Under the pieces are notes generated by a model. That model saw only the letters and a program-made list of their open reading frames with translations. It made no database searches and was not told where the DNA came from. The translations under genes and the position numbers were made by a program. Shown one piece after another: positions 44,005-56,134 of a stretch of DNA of 64,000 bases; positions within the stretch are counted from its first letter, which is position 1, and the number at the start of each line of letters is the position of its first letter. Origin of the DNA: Hyparrhenia diplandra (taxonomy: Eukaryota; Streptophyta; Magnoliopsida; Poales; Poaceae); NCBI GenBank assembly GCA_015847255.1, contig JADLZK010010165.1, positions 496,001 to 560,000 of the forward strand, read 5' to 3'.

Positions 44005-44532
44005 GTTCGCGCGCCAGGTAGGGGACGCTGTGTGTCGATCATCCTCCCAGTTGGTTCTGGATGGCTTGTGTCGGATACCCCGACTCTCCTCTGCTGTTCG
44101 CCACGGTGATCTGGTTCGGGAGCCTGGAGTTCATATCACTCGGCCACGGCTACGACATGGTCCTCCTCCCACCCGAGCTACGGCAGCAGTAGCAGCGACG
44201 CACCTTCCCAGCTCAGGGGAAGGCCGCCACGTCGCCATACCCGTCGCTCCCGCCAAGTGAGGAGCGGGCGGGCGGACCCCCGTTTCTACCACGACTGATG
44301 TCTCGCGACCCGTCGACACCACCGGCCCAGCCACCGGCGTTGACTCCCTCGTGAGGGACATGTCAGCCTCACCCTGGCCAAGGGAAAGGCACCCACAACG
44401 CACGACATCCCATCGACTAGCACGACGGCGCCACCTCCTGCGAGCCCGACCTCATCAGCCCGAGGCGGAGCGGCAACGCCGTCCTCTTACCCCCTCGGGC
44501 TCAGCTCTGCCGCCAGGGGGTATACTTTCTCG

Positions 44533-45200
44533 ATGAGCACTAACCTAGGTGCCTATGCAGATCTCCCCGAGCATCATCTGCGGAACACTCTTGACCTGCT
44601 CGCATCCACGCCGACCCCAGCATTTACGGACTCTTCGGAGGATTCCGATGCGGAGGTCGGCTGGGATTTCTCCGGGCTCCGGGATGCTGACTCCATGCGC
44701 CATTTCATGGCTGCATACGACTACTACCTCACCGACACCGGCTCGAACGACGATGACGACTACGACCCCACCCGAGAGTGCTTCCACGTCGACGTCTTGG
44801 TCGAGGACGATCAGGATGAAAGCACCTACAGCGCGACAGGAGATAGCGCTACCCCAGCACAGCGCGCCGAGGACCCTGGAGAGCGCGGGCCCCCGTGGGA
44901 TGCCAAGGCGCCGAGCTCGAGCAACTCCGCGAGCTCCAGGCCAAGCTTGACCAAGAGCAGGAACATCTATGCCAACTTCAGCATGCTCTCGAGCAAGAGA
45001 GGGTGGAACCCAGCTGAGGCGGATGGGCTCGCGCAAGGCCGCACGACGTCCTGCGCCGCATCAATGAGGACGCAGGGGCTGAGCAGCCCCCGGTCTTTAA
45101 CAGGGCAAGCCAGAATGTCGCGGCTGCGGCTATTCTCCTCCGGACGATGCCCGAGCCATCAACGCCGGAGGGACGGCAACAATTGAGACCAGGCCGCGAC
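44533..45200 (+). pseudogene. Gag N-terminal fragment of the Tat-like element
   Basis: The frame from 44533 reads W-D-F-S-G-L-R-D-A-D-S-M-R-H-F-M-A-A-Y-D-Y-Y-L and Y-D-P-T-R-E-C-F-H-V, the conserved start of Tat-lineage gag proteins (family knowledge). After a frame slip near 44895, another frame carries A-S-Q-N-V-A-A-A-A-I-L-L and M-P-E-P-S-T-P-E (about 45108-45165). The core gag domain, protease and RT are missing. Confidence 0.6.
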
Positions 45201-45599
45201 AAAGCCGCACGGCCCTCCGTCCACTTCTTTGCGTCGTCTTCATCAACACCGCCGTCTTCTGGATCAGCAACCGTGGACGAAGGCCAAAGAGCTTGTTGCG
45301 TCGCCGGAGCGAGAGTTAGGCGACGCCCTCGCTGAATCCTCCGACCGCTGTGAACACCACCACCGGTACGGCTCCTCCGGCCTTTGCCAGACGCACTACA
45401 GTAGCGCCTATCTGTTGCCGGTGTCAAAACGGCTGTGGCCTGGCCGCCTGAGTATGGATGCAGAATGGCCTCCTCCCCGCCGGTCGATCTGTTGCCGGCG
45501 TGAACCCTCCGACTGACACCAGAGTCTCCACTCACGTGGCTTCCCTCACCACTCATGCACTCATGGAGCCCGATCCTCATCACTGATCACTCGGGTTCC

Positions 45600-46326
45600 T
45601 TCCACCTAGGAAAACTATTTGTTGTATGATCTTTTCTAAAGCACACAAAACACACCCTAGGTTTTGGTACAAGATTGAGGAATTGAAGTTGAAGTGTCCA
45701 TGTTCACCACTGTTGTAGCAGATAATATGTATGAACTTTTCATCAAGAGTTTTACCCCCATCTGCTACCAACTTCTCAGTTCCCCGACCCTCTAATTGAG
45801 TTTGGATCCCATAGCCTGATCTTGTTGGGCTAGTAGCTAATATTAATTGTTGGCCCCTTCTGGCTGTTGATGTTGTTGAGGTTGCCTTCCTCTATTGCCC
45901 TATTTTCCACCTCTAGAATGACCCCCTTGTCCTCTCTGATGGCTAGCTCGATGCATTGAATTGATGCTGCCTAGGAAGATGATTCGGGGGTGACAATTGA
46001 GGATACATCTGCTGAGGATCGGGAAAGTATCCATACAGACCTGGTGGAGGCGACGGTGGTGGCGGATGACCCATTGGATGTGGGTAGAATGGATGTGGAT
46101 GCATCCAACCGCTGCTTCCCTATGGATCCTATTGTTCCTTCGCGTTGCACATCCTAGGCGGACCATGACCTCCTCTCCCCCATTCGATTCCTTCACCCCC
46201 TTTCCCCGCACATCCAAAGCGAACAAAAGCTTGATCGACAACTTGACCCAGCGATCTCCCTCCGTTACTAGGTCGTAGCAATCCTTGAACTTGAAACTCC
46301 ATGACATCATCTTCACAGTCACACAT
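45600..46326 (-). pseudogene. Zinc-knuckle protein relic
   Basis: One minus-strand frame spans the region with several stops, some of them fitting CAG to TAG. It starts C-D-C-E-D-D-V-M-E-F-Q-V-Q-G, passes a Gly-rich block and a proline/histidine block (H-P-H-P-F-Y-P-H-P and P-P-P-S-P-P-P), and ends with a degraded CCHC knuckle I-C-Y-N-S-G-E-H-G-H-F (the second Cys became Ser). The LINE A-tail lies just upstream on this strand (46334-46341). It could be a gag or LINE ORF1-like protein; I cannot say which. Confidence 0.4.
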
Positions 46327-46469
46327 GCACAGATTTTTTTTAGATAATGGATATAAAATCCGGCTTCATCTATCAGCAGATAGAATCATGCCAATTATTA
46401 CAAAATAGTTCGAACTCTAAACGCTCTCACCGAACAACATCCAACCAATTTTGAATAAACAAAAACAGA

Positions 46470-49400
46470 ATATGGTTTGATCTAAATATGACCAATAAAT
46501 CTTGTAGATAGCCATCCTGGAGTTTGAAAAACTGCAGATGCCGAAGTCTCAAAGTCTTGCCGCCAAATTGCATAAGCCGGGTCACGCCTGATTTTCCGCC
46601 TTCTTTGTAGACTTGCCCACCGACGTAGCCAATGGGTTCCCCCTCGAATAGCACCTCGCAAATAAGATTTTGGTCTACATTTGTCAAAAACCACTTCATT
46701 CCTTGTTATCCAAATTGCCCAAAGTAATGCCGCAAATTTCTTTGTTAATAACAATGAATTTACTTTTACGTTTTGCAATTTTAGTCCATCGCTCAAACAG
46801 ATCACCCACATTTGACGGTGGTGAAAAACCAAACAACAAATGTACCGCACGCCATAGAAACTTGGCGTGAACGCACTCAAAAAATAGGTGTTGAATTGTT
46901 TTCTCGGGCGATGACAAAAGAACAACTCTTATCACCATTCCGATTCACGTCTAACTAAATTATCTTTAGTTAAAGTAACACCTTTTTTAGGTACCATAAG
47001 AAGATCTTAATTTTCATTGGTACTTTTATACGCCAAATATCCCGTGACACTCGAACACCATTGTTAATTAACGCAAAGCATACATAGACTTGACCGAAAA
47101 AAAAACAACCGGATGCGTTTAGACCCCAAACAAAAAGTATCTCGTCACTTGTTAAATTAATATCTTGTATCGAAGCAACAATTCTGTGCCAAGCAACTAG
47201 GTTTGCACCACTTAAATATCTCCTAAACGAGATATTTAGCGAACGGTACTAAGTACTTGGGCCACCGAGTCTTGTTTTGATCGTACAATATTAAACAAGG
47301 AAGGAAATTTATCTTTTAGGGGTTTGTTTCCTAACCGGATGTCAAAACCAGAATCTAGTTTGGGACCCATCCTTGATGTTAAAACGGCCAAAGTCCAAAA
47401 AAGAGTCTTTCACATTCATTAATCCTTTCCAAAAATGAGAATTTGTTGGTTTTTAACACAACTTCCAATTGGCTTATTTTTAACATACTTATTTCGTAAC
47501 AATTCTTGCCAAACACCATCTTCATTTAATAATTTATAGACCCACTTGCTTAAAAGACATTTGTTCTGAATATCCAAATTTTGAATCCCTAAACCCCCTT
47601 GGTCTTTTGGTTGGCATAAAACCTCCCATTTTGCCAACCTATATTTTTTTTATGTTGATCATTTTGCCAATAAAAGCGTGATCTAAAACAGTCAATTCTT
47701 TTCAAGTACTCCACGTGGGAGCTCAAAAATGGCATCATAAACATCGGTAGACTAGAAAGCACCGAGTTTATTAAGACCAACCTACCTCCCTCTTGACAAG
47801 AGTTTTCCTTTCCATCCACTCAATTTTTTTCCTATTCTATCCTCAATTATCTTCCAATCTTTGTTATTTAATTTTCTTACATTCGTGGGGAGACCCAGGT
47901 ATCGGAAAGGAAATGACCCAATGACACATCCAAACATTTGCGAATAAAAATTCTTCCTGTTCTTTTTGCCTTCCCAAAACAGAAAAGCTCACTTTTATGG
48001 AAGTTAATCTTCAAGCTCGATAGTTGTTCAAAGGTGGTTAGCACAAGTTTCATGTTAACCGCCTTTTCAACATCATGGCTCATAAAGATTACAGTATCAT
48101 CCGCATCTTGCGAGAATAGACGTAAGACCATCTTGAATAAGATCTCGGGATTAGTCCTTCCACGACTGCTTGTTTGGCTCTAGCAATGAGAATAGCCAAC
48201 ATGTCGACTACTATATTAAAAAAAGTATAGGCGACATAGGATCCCCTTTTGCCTTAAACCTTTTTTAGTTTGAAAATAGGAACCTAATTGATCATTGACC
48301 TTTAGATTCACATTTCCACCTTGGTGAAGCACCTCACCCATTGACACCACTTTTCGGAAAAACCTTTCATTCTCAACGTTTGTTGTAGAAAATTCCAATT
48401 AACTTTATCATAAGCCTTCTCAAAATCAATCTTAAAAATAATTCCATCTTTCTTTTTTGAGTGGAGCTCATGTAACGTTTCATGAAGAATAACCGCACCT
48501 TCCATACTATTTCTTCCTGGTAGAAAATTTGTTTTGGGTTGGGCTAATTATCTTACGTGCAATGGCCGACGATCTATTGGTTGCCACTTTAGTAAAGATT
48601 TTGAAAGATACATTCAAGAAAAGCATTGGTCTCAGTATTGCTGAATTACTTTCGCATCTTATTTTTAGGAAGCAAAATTATGTTGCCAAAATTAACACGG
48701 TCCAATGGTAAATTTCCCTCATAAAAATTGTAAACAGGGTCATCGGGTCATCTTTGATCAAATGCCAAAAGACCGATAAAACTCGGGGAAACCATCCGAC
48801 TCGGGGCCTTATTGTGCTCCATTTGGAAAATCGCAACCCTTATTTCCTCATAAGAGAATGGTTCCGTTAACAACTCATTTTCTAATGGGGATACCTGTGG
48901 GATATCATCGGTTCTTGTCTCATCCAAATTAAATTGGGAGGCAACCGAACGCCCAAACAGGTTTTTATAATAATTGGTGATATGCTCCTTTAACTGTGCA
49001 TCACCAGAAATTATATTGTTACCATCCTCCAATTGGAAAATACGAGTCTTACGGTGTCTACCATTAGCAAGTAGATGATAATACTTTGTATTCGAATCTC
49101 CTTCTAAGAGGTGTTTGACTTTTGCCCTTTGGTATCATTTTAATTCTTCTTCCCTTAGTATTTGAGCAAGCCTTGTACTCAGCACATGTTTTAAATCCAC
49201 TCAGATTGATCTAATTCTAAGACTTCAGCTTTCTTGTCTAACTCATCTAATTTATTTAGCAGGGCAGTTTTTTTCCTTCTTGTACGCATTCACTTACATT
49301 TTTTGCCCAACCTCGAAGGTGCCGACGCAGTGACTTCTCGATCTTGGCTTGCCATCTTTCAATGGGTGAGCCAAAAGTTAGAGTGTTACGCCACACATCA

Positions 49401-50184
49401 CTCACCATTTCATAAAATCCGTCTCTCTCAAGAACCAGCCCGATTCGAATTTAAACGGGGTTGGTAAGTTGAAGACGGAATATTTGTAGAAAAAAGTAAA
49501 GGTGTATGGTCGATATTTTCTCTGTTCAAAGCATGTACAGTGGTAAGCGGAAAATTGTTTTCAAAGTCGATGCATGTAAGAATTCTGTCTAACTTTTCAA
49601 ACGTTTGATTCTCGTAGATTATTAGCCCACGTGAATTTTCTTCCCGACAACTCTATCTCTCTTAAGTTCAAAGAGTCCATCACAAAGCATTGAACAAAAA
49701 CGGCCACCTATCATTAAAGTTATTATTATTTTTCTCATCTTGGCTCCGTAAGATGTTAAAGTCACCACCTATAACAATAGGTAAGGTTTCTTTAGAGCGC
49801 AGACACGGACCATTTCGATAGGAAATTAGCCTTATGTTTCGCCTGTGCGGGCCCATAAACCGCCACCGGGTTGAATTTGAAATCATTCTGCTTGTACCTA
49901 AGTTTAAATTTAATATAAAAATCTCCTTCATCAATTTCGCCTATATCAAAGGTTGCCAAATGAACGCCTAGTAACATACCACCGGATCTGCCTCGTGGAG
50001 CCATACAGTGCCACAAAAAATCTCTGCCTGCACATATATTCTTCAAAGTGGACTGTGGAAAATTGGCTCTACCGGTTTCCGATAAGGCGATGAAATCTAG
50101 ACTTTTTTCTTTTGTTAACTCTGATAAAAATCTATATTTCTTACAGTCTGCGAACCCATTACAATTCCAAAAAATACCTTTCAT
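46470..50184 (-). pseudogene. LINE ORF2: endonuclease and reverse transcriptase, broken
   Basis: The start is the ATG at 50184. The endonuclease opens I-F-W-N-C-N-G with A-L-S-E-T-G and, further on, G-G-D-F-N-I-L. The RT region reads F-K-I-D-F-E-K-A-Y-D-K-V-N-W (about 48400-48440), then D-A-D-D-T-V (about 48100), where the usual F/Y-A-D-D has become D-A-D-D. The tail has K-W-x-x-L-C-x-P-K-D-Q-G-G-L-G-I and the zinc finger H-L-F-F-E-C-x-H-A-K-F-L-W (about 46885). At least eight breaks separate these pieces. Such proteins nick DNA and copy the LINE RNA at the nick. Confidence 0.8.
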
Positions 50185-53058
50185 TTAAACTGATTTTTGT
50201 TTATTTTGAGTAGACTTCTTTTTCTTTTTACTATTTTTAGAGCTTTTCCCATGCCTAGGTAGGACGGGAGTCTGTAGACACTTAGTATCACAACCCCCAT
50301 CACCCACCCTTCTACTACCTCGAGAGCAGATTAAATTTAAAGTCTCTAAATCTATATTGTTATCATCGAGCAAACGGTTGAGGTATCATCAACCATTCCT
50401 ACTTTGAATTCATTCAAATTAAGCCTTTTCTCCATATAACGTTGGCATTCTACTTCTCTTAACAGATCAAGTGATTTGTGAATTTGACATGGATCGTCTC
50501 CTAACAAAATACCTAAAGCATTGGTGGATTTAAATAAAATAGAATCATCGCGAAATGCAAAAGTGCTAGGGTGTGGACAATTACCTTTAGCATTGTTGAA
50601 TTCCAAATTTTGGCACGCTTTCAGCTTGGCCGCCTTTTCCACGGAGTCTTGATCTAAGGTTGAGGCATTTCTCTTGCTTGAACGCCCCGGTGACACAGTA
50701 CCACCCAATTGGCCATTCATCTTATTAATATTTCCAGAGTCATTTAAAGTTTTAAGCACCTTTGCATTACACGACCCATTCTTTTCAGTACTCAACTCTA
50801 CTACTGGTTTACTTGTACTGCCACTCTTTGATCCACTTTGTGCCTCTACTAGCTTCATTACTGCTTGTTTCTTTCCTTTATCAGTAGTATCATATGACTT
50901 TTTACCATCAATATCCATAGGTCTCCTATCACCTATGTTCTCTTTTGGCTCCTCACTGGGGTCCGCATCTTTTTCGGTCTCCCCTTCCTTAGGGTCCTCG
51001 TCCTCTATGATAGAGTCTAAATCCAGTAATTCAGGCTCACCATCGGGCACAGATTGTTCGACCCCAAATTGTAGCTGGTAAACATAATCCCCAACAACCA
51101 CATCCACATAAACAAGAATAAGGCCGGGATCTAGCACTGCTACTCTTAAACGAGCCCTTCCATGTTTCTTTAAAAAGTTCATGTCTACAGATTTAGGAAC
51201 ACCAAGGATAGACGAAATTGCCCAAATAATGGGAAATTTTTTAAGATCCTTTGGTAGCCCTGTAAACTGTACCCAAACTTTATCAATCTCATACTTATGC
51301 ACATCCTCTTCAATTAATTTTTCAAACTTAATCTTCCCTTGTACTAATTTCGTATCCATGGCACCCCAATTCACAACAGCCTCAAGCCAATCTGAAGATG
51401 GAAAGTTAGGGGTAAAGGAATCCTTTCCCTTCACCTCAACTTTCCATTTGAAATTGCCAGGTAGTAGTTTTTCCAGTTCCACTGTCAAAGATTCGACAGT
51501 AAGGGAACCTTCCAACACACGTACCAACGCAAATTTCTCCTCTTCCTTCGCTTTAGGGCTATCATCAGAATAAGGAATAAAATAAAATCAAGACCTTCCA
51601 CTGCATATCCATAAGGTAAAGCAGATAAATTTGTTTTCTTTGCGAATGTGCACACCTTTTCCACATGATCACCACAGCAAAATTCACAGCATAAAATAGC
51701 CGTGCATTCACTTATGATATGACCTTTTTTGTGGCAACGATGGCAAAAGGGTTTACCCTTACTTTTTTTATTCCCTTTAGATGACTCTGGAATATCAATA
51801 ATCATGGAATTATTCGTATTTGGTGGTTCATTAGTCACTGGTACCTTGATTTTATTCGATGTGTTGGCCACTGCTTGGGACGGCTCCTTTTGAGTAGCCA
51901 CTGTGCTCTTCTGGGGTTCAGTAGCGGTCGGACCTTGCTGCTGCGGCTGGCCTAGCCCCAGTTGGCCTCCGTGGACCTGCTGGAACCCGGCCACACCCGG
52001 TTGTTGATCAGCGCTAAGAGAAGGCACCTGTTGTTGCGGCTGAACCGACTGGACGGGCTGGGCATGTGCTTGCTGCAGCACCAACGAGTATGGTTGTGCT
52101 GCTGCTTGCGGTTGCACCACCGCCTCGCCTTGATCACGTTCTCCAGATGCCGGGAGATGGTTGGTGGCCGGTTGCTGCCCGCCTTGCTGGAAAGCGACAG
52201 TCGCCGAGTTGGGGAAGTACCCCGTTGCCGGGATTGCCTGATCAGCGCCGATAGGATGGTAGGGCGCCTGGTTCTGGTGAAACCTGCCGCCACCGTACCC
52301 ATCTCCGCCACCACGGCCCCCGCGATAGCCACCACCATTGTACGGCCTCCGAGCACGTCCACCAGCGTATCCCTGGTAGCCGTAGTTGTTGTACCCGCCG
52401 CCGCTGCCATAACCGCCAAACCCGCCACGGCCGCCACCGAAGCCTTGACCTCGGCCCGTGGGAAGAATCCACGTCCACGGCCTCGATGTCCAGGGTCGAA
52501 ACCCGGGTTAAAGCCGGGATTAAATCCGGCTCCTCCCCGCCCTCCACCTTGATCGCCAGGACCTCCACTCCCCACGCCGCCCGCACCACCATGCGCCTCC
52601 ATAGGTCGGCCCTCCCGGACGATCTCGGCGAAAGAACGTCGAGGAGATCTCAACTTCTGTGACTGCGGCGTTTGTGGCGGCTTAGGGTGAGGCGACAGTT
52701 TGTGTGGCGGCTGTTTGTGTCGAGAATTTTTACTTTGCCTGGTACCGGTGCGTAAGAAAAGAGCACACAGCCCCCTCGTAGGCCTAAAGAATTTTCCAGG
52801 CCCAAATTGGATACGAGACCGAGTCTCAGGACGAGTTTGAGCCGGTTCTTTTTCCACACCATGCACCACACGTTCGGATGTTAATTTGGTTGCGTCGGTA
52901 AGTGGAGGAAAGTCCGGATCGACTCCCTGAAAACTCTCTCTACGAGAAGAATTTGAAGTTTCAAATTTTTTCGAACTAGAATCGTTCCAATTCGGCTTGA
53001 CTGTTTCCATCGTCACCAACGAACCATGATCCCGAACACCCGTACGGAGGTCAGCCAT
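50185..53058 (-). pseudogene. LINE ORF1: nucleic-acid-binding protein, broken
   Basis: A likely start is the ATG at 53058 (M-A-D-L-R-T-G-V). An Arg/Ser/Pro-rich N-terminus precedes a Gly-rich R-G-R-G region, which slips frame near 52440. A Gln/Pro-rich stretch follows, then knuckles C-H-R-C-H-K-K-G-H-I-I-S-E-C and C-C-E-F-C-C-G-D-H (about 51650-51755). After another slip near 51550 comes a DUF4283-like domain (V-W-V-Q-F-T-G-L-P-K-D-L, about 51270). The C-terminal K-K-K-K-K-S-T-Q-N-K-Q-K tail reaches the TAA at 50185-50187. It would coat the LINE RNA. Confidence 0.7.
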
Positions 53059-53100
53059 GGCGAGGCAATCACCCAGCGTTCTCGGTGGCGAGACGTGTGG

Positions 53101-53396
53101 TTCGGGTAAAGGTAATAAATTAATAAGAATGCCAAACAACATATCACCATTCTTTACATATATTGATGACAAGAATAATATATCTATATATATAATCATG
53201 CATAAACCACATATATATTAAAAGATAATAGTATGATACATACAAGCATGCACTAAACATGCATGCGCAGATGCATATATATACACTCCAAGAACACTCA
53301 AGTCAACATATATAATCACCGTATAGACAATCTGTCGCAAATTTAATAAAGCCTGCTGAGCTGCTGGCAGCTCATGAATAATAAAACCATCAATCC
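53101..53396. other. AT-rich 3' flank of the citrate-binding-protein-like gene
   Basis: TATA-rich spacer between the LINE 5' end and the gene stop. It probably contains the gene's 3' UTR (minus strand). I see no other feature. Confidence 0.4.
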
Positions 53397-54250
53397 CTAA
53401 TCCTTCTTAAAGATCCGGATGTTCTTCCAGCGCGACTCCATGCAGCTAGAGTCGTTCCTCTGCGCGTACACGCCGAACTTGAAGAAGTGCGAGTCGCCGC
53501 CTTGTCCCGGCACCTGCAGCTTTTGGGTGCCGTCGACGTACACGGTGAGCGTGGACGCGCCCACGTCGTGCACCACGTTGAGCCGGAACCAGCGGTCGTA
53601 GATGTTGTCCTCCACCACCTGCCGGTCGTAGTACCGCAGCGCGCCGTCGTAGACGTGGAGCATCAGCGTGGTGGCATGCTCGCTGGCGCCGAACACCTGC
53701 ATGATGGACACTCCTGTCGTGCCGGAGGGCACGTAGCCGTAGCCCTCGAACTGCCACACCCCAGAAGAGTAGTCGTAGCCCTAGAAAGTAGAAACAAATA
53801 AAAACAAACACCCAATCAAAATCTTCTTGTTCTGTGCCTAATCTACACGTACGACAAGATCGAGGTAACTAGTTATCAGAGAGAGTAGGCGTGATTAGTG
53901 GTGTAATTATCTATGAATTTTACCGTCATCCTGATCTCCGTTCTGGGGCTGGTGTGGCTATTGCGACTGTGGGGCTTGTCAGAGGACAGCACCCACAGCT
54001 GCCGGACGCCGCCGTGGAAGCTGTACCGATCGTCGCTCGGCAAGTCGTAGGGGTGCTGCAGCCTGAAGTTGCTCTCAGTCAGGCTCACCTCTGTGAACCC
54101 CACCGTCGGGTCGCCTCCGCGGACCGGGGCCTTTGCGCTTGCGTCACGTGACGCCGCCGCCGGCGACGGCGACGCCAGCAAGGCTACTGCAACCATGCAG
54201 ACACAAACACAGGCAAGGCGAGGGAGGGGGAGGACAGCGTGAGAAGCCAT
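53397..54250 (-). CDS. Citrate-binding-protein-like secreted protein, two exons, intact
   Basis: Exon 1 is 54250-53924, the intron 53923-53781 (143 bp, GTAAAA...TTTCTAG, phase 0), and exon 2 53780-53397 with a TAG stop. The join reads I-R-M-T-G-Y-D-Y-S-S-G-V-W. The product is 236 residues, close to the 238 I recall for the Hevea citrate-binding protein. The first ~34 residues form a signal peptide (C-V-C-V-C-M-V-A-V-A-L-L-A). The mature part has G-F-T-E-V-S-L, H-P-Y-D-L-P, S-P-R-T-E-I-R and a C-terminal Y-A-Q-R-N-D-S-S-C-M-E-S-R-W-K-N-I. The fold is related to alginate-lyase-2 beta-jelly-rolls, without known lyase activity for this family. It is the only host gene here with no lesion. The predicted location is vacuolar or extracellular. 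Confidence 0.85.
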
Positions 54251-54380
54251 GGCAGCAACAGCTTCTGCCTTGTCTTCCTCGTTTAGCTGACGTGACAGTT
54301 GCCTCTGCGGCAGCTCTGCTAACGAAGCTGGCCTTTAATTGTGAGCTGTGACTGAGGATCTGCAACTAAGGTTCATGTGG

Positions 54381-54388
54381 CTTAAATA
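54381..54388 (-). promoter_or_regulatory. Putative TATA box of the citrate-binding-protein-like gene
   Basis: On the minus strand this reads TATTTAAG, about 130 bp upstream of the ATG at 54250. Position and sequence are reasonable; nothing else supports it. Confidence 0.35.
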
Positions 54389-54419
54389 CTAGAAGGCCCT
54401 GGGGATCATACTAAACTGG

Positions 54420-54560
54420 GGGGAGAGAGAGAGAGAGATAGTAAAATATATTTATTTGATATCATAAATATTTACCCTTTACTATAAAGATGGTCAAAGT
54501 TAAGATAATTTGACTTTGTGTGATTTTAGGAACTCAATTTTTGGAGTTGAGGGAGTACCT
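54420..54560. repeat. Possible truncated Stowaway-like MITE fragment
   Basis: A GA-run is followed by AT-rich DNA that ends GGAGTTGAGGGAGTAC, resembling the GGAGGGAGTA end of Stowaway/Mariner MITEs. The other end is not recognisable. Confidence 0.25.
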
Positions 54561-55540
54561 ACTAATGATATTTGTTTTTCTGTTTTCACCTAAGTTTTAT
54601 GTTCAAATAGAGGGCATGCAAATTCTATGTTAGAAGATATTTAAAAAAAAATTCATCACTATTTATGTTTTGTACTTCTAGGGTTACTTTTGTAACAGAT
54701 GCCAAAAAACCTTCGTAGGAAAGATGAAATTTTCTAATGTATTTTTAATGACCTCCCCACAAAAGATTGAAGTTTAAACTCAATTTGTACACAATCAATG
54801 GTCGAATGGTTTCTGGAAGTTTTTAGATTTTTCTCCTTTTTCAGCATGGATACTCAAGAAGATTCAATAATTATAATTAGTAATAGACCAATATTTTATA
54901 ATTCTTTAGTTTCGGCCTCTTATATGATTTCTACTGATAGCTATATGCAATATATGGGTTGGCACAATCTAGACAGTCATACAACAGTTAGACAGTCACA
55001 CAGCTCTAAACCTGCTAAACTACGCAGATTTTAGACTCTAAAATAATCTGCGTAGTTCAGCAGGAAATTGTCTGTCTGTCAGGCCAGGTTACACATATGT
55101 GACGACGTGCTGATGAGTGTGATGCGTCGTTTCCACTAATCAGGTACGAAAAAGTGCTTGTGCTGTCAACTATACTACTAATAAGTCAAACGAGCAAAAT
55201 ATTGTATTGCTTGGATGTGCCAAAGTGGCTTATTTGGAATCAGCTGGTAAGTGGCGATGGAGCTGCACGCCTGGAAAATACATTGGTTACTGGTAGACTA
55301 TTTCTCTGCCTTTTCTTGCACGATCATAGCATTTCAGTCCTTCTGCACGACTGGGCGCTGTAATTTTTAATTTTTTATCATGCTACTACGAATCTATATA
55401 CAAATCTAAAAAAAAAAAAAAAAAAAAAGGTTCGTGAGCAACAATCCTAGATTTCGGAAAAGCAAACTTGCATAATGAAATGCGCCACTCAGACATGAGC
55501 CAAACCTCTTCTTTTAAGAACTAAACATGAGCCAAATGCT
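54561..55540. other. Intergenic DNA upstream of the citrate-binding-protein-like gene
   Basis: AT-rich, with no supported gene. It contains a strong hairpin (55011-55064) and an 18-20 base A-run (about 55409-55428) that may be the tail of an old retroposon. Confidence 0.4.
55011..55064. other. Near-perfect 54-nt hairpin
   Basis: CCTGCTAAACTACGCAGATT at 55011-55030 pairs with AATCTGCGTAGTTCAGCAGG at 55045-55064; one position of 20 mismatches. The loop is short and A/T-rich. Weaker inverted similarity (GACAGTCA versus TGTCTGTC) extends outward. It may be a small MITE or an RNA hairpin. Confidence 0.65.
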
Positions 55541-55559
55541 AGAAAGATAATATGTTGTT

Positions 55560-56134
55560 TGGTATTAACCATGTGAACATTCACCTTTGTTTAAAAATTC
55601 TAAATTTTGAATTTCAAATATAAGAACTTAAAACACAAATTAGGACTCTAATTAACTTTAAGTATAACTTTTCAACTATAAATTTGTAATTTGCATTGAA
55701 TACTAGAGCTTTGGTATATACCATGTCAACGTCTGTGGTTGTTTGAAAAAATTTAAATTCTAAATTTCAAAACCTGAGAACTTAAAAACAATATCTCTGC
55801 ACTCCAAAAAGTATCACATAAAAAACTTCTCAGCTACAGAGTTGTAGATTGTGTCGAGAGCTACAAGATTGAAAAAGTTGTGAAATATTTTTGCATGCAA
55901 CTCCTACAAGCATGTCTCTTAAGATGTCTTCATTTGTTAATCATTTTTTAGAGGCAGACCTTTAGGACTCCTGCCACTGTTAATAGAGATTTTTTAAAGG
56001 CAAGTTAATTGAGATTTTTAGAGGTGGGTATTTGCGTGGTGGCAGTCAGACCATTTGTAGAGCTATTCGGTAAATGTGCCCGCCTCTATTGACTAGAGAG
56101 GTCGACGTCTTCTAAAATTATTTTTGTAGTAGTG
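55560..56134 (+). mobile_element. 3' terminal part of a CACTA element
   Basis: Subterminal AT-rich phrases of the AATTCTAAATTTTGAATTTC type are followed by GGCAGACC/GAGGTGGG-type motifs. The segment then stops at TTTTTGTAGTAGTG (56121-56134), the complement of the CACTACTACAAAAA terminus. The left end was not found, so this is a fragment. Confidence 0.5.

Larger units (their letters stand above)
42876..45590 (+). mobile_element. Truncated Tat-lineage (RIRE2/Grande-like) Gypsy fragment
   Basis: It consists of a 5' LTR and a decayed gag region and has no 3' LTR; sequence character changes near 45590. The TGTCGGGTACCATAATTAGGGGTACC start and the GCGCGCCAGGTAGGGG sequence after the LTR match grass Tat-type elements as I remember them. 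It lies inside the presumed first intron of the ankyrin gene. The 5 bp before it are CTTAC; no matching copy was found at the right side. Confidence 0.65.
46334..53100 (-). mobile_element. L1-type non-LTR retrotransposon (LINE), full-length but broken
   Basis: On the minus strand it runs ORF1 (DUF4283-like with zinc knuckles), ORF2 (endonuclease, reverse transcriptase, C-terminal zinc finger) and a 3' A-run (T-run 46334-46341 on the plus strand). ORF1 ends in TAA and the next three bases are the ORF2 ATG. The 5' end is uncertain (53080-53256); I found no exact target duplication, although ACATGC...GCAGAT near 53257 resembles the sequence at the other end. Numerous stops and frameshifts show it is dead. 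Confidence 0.8.
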
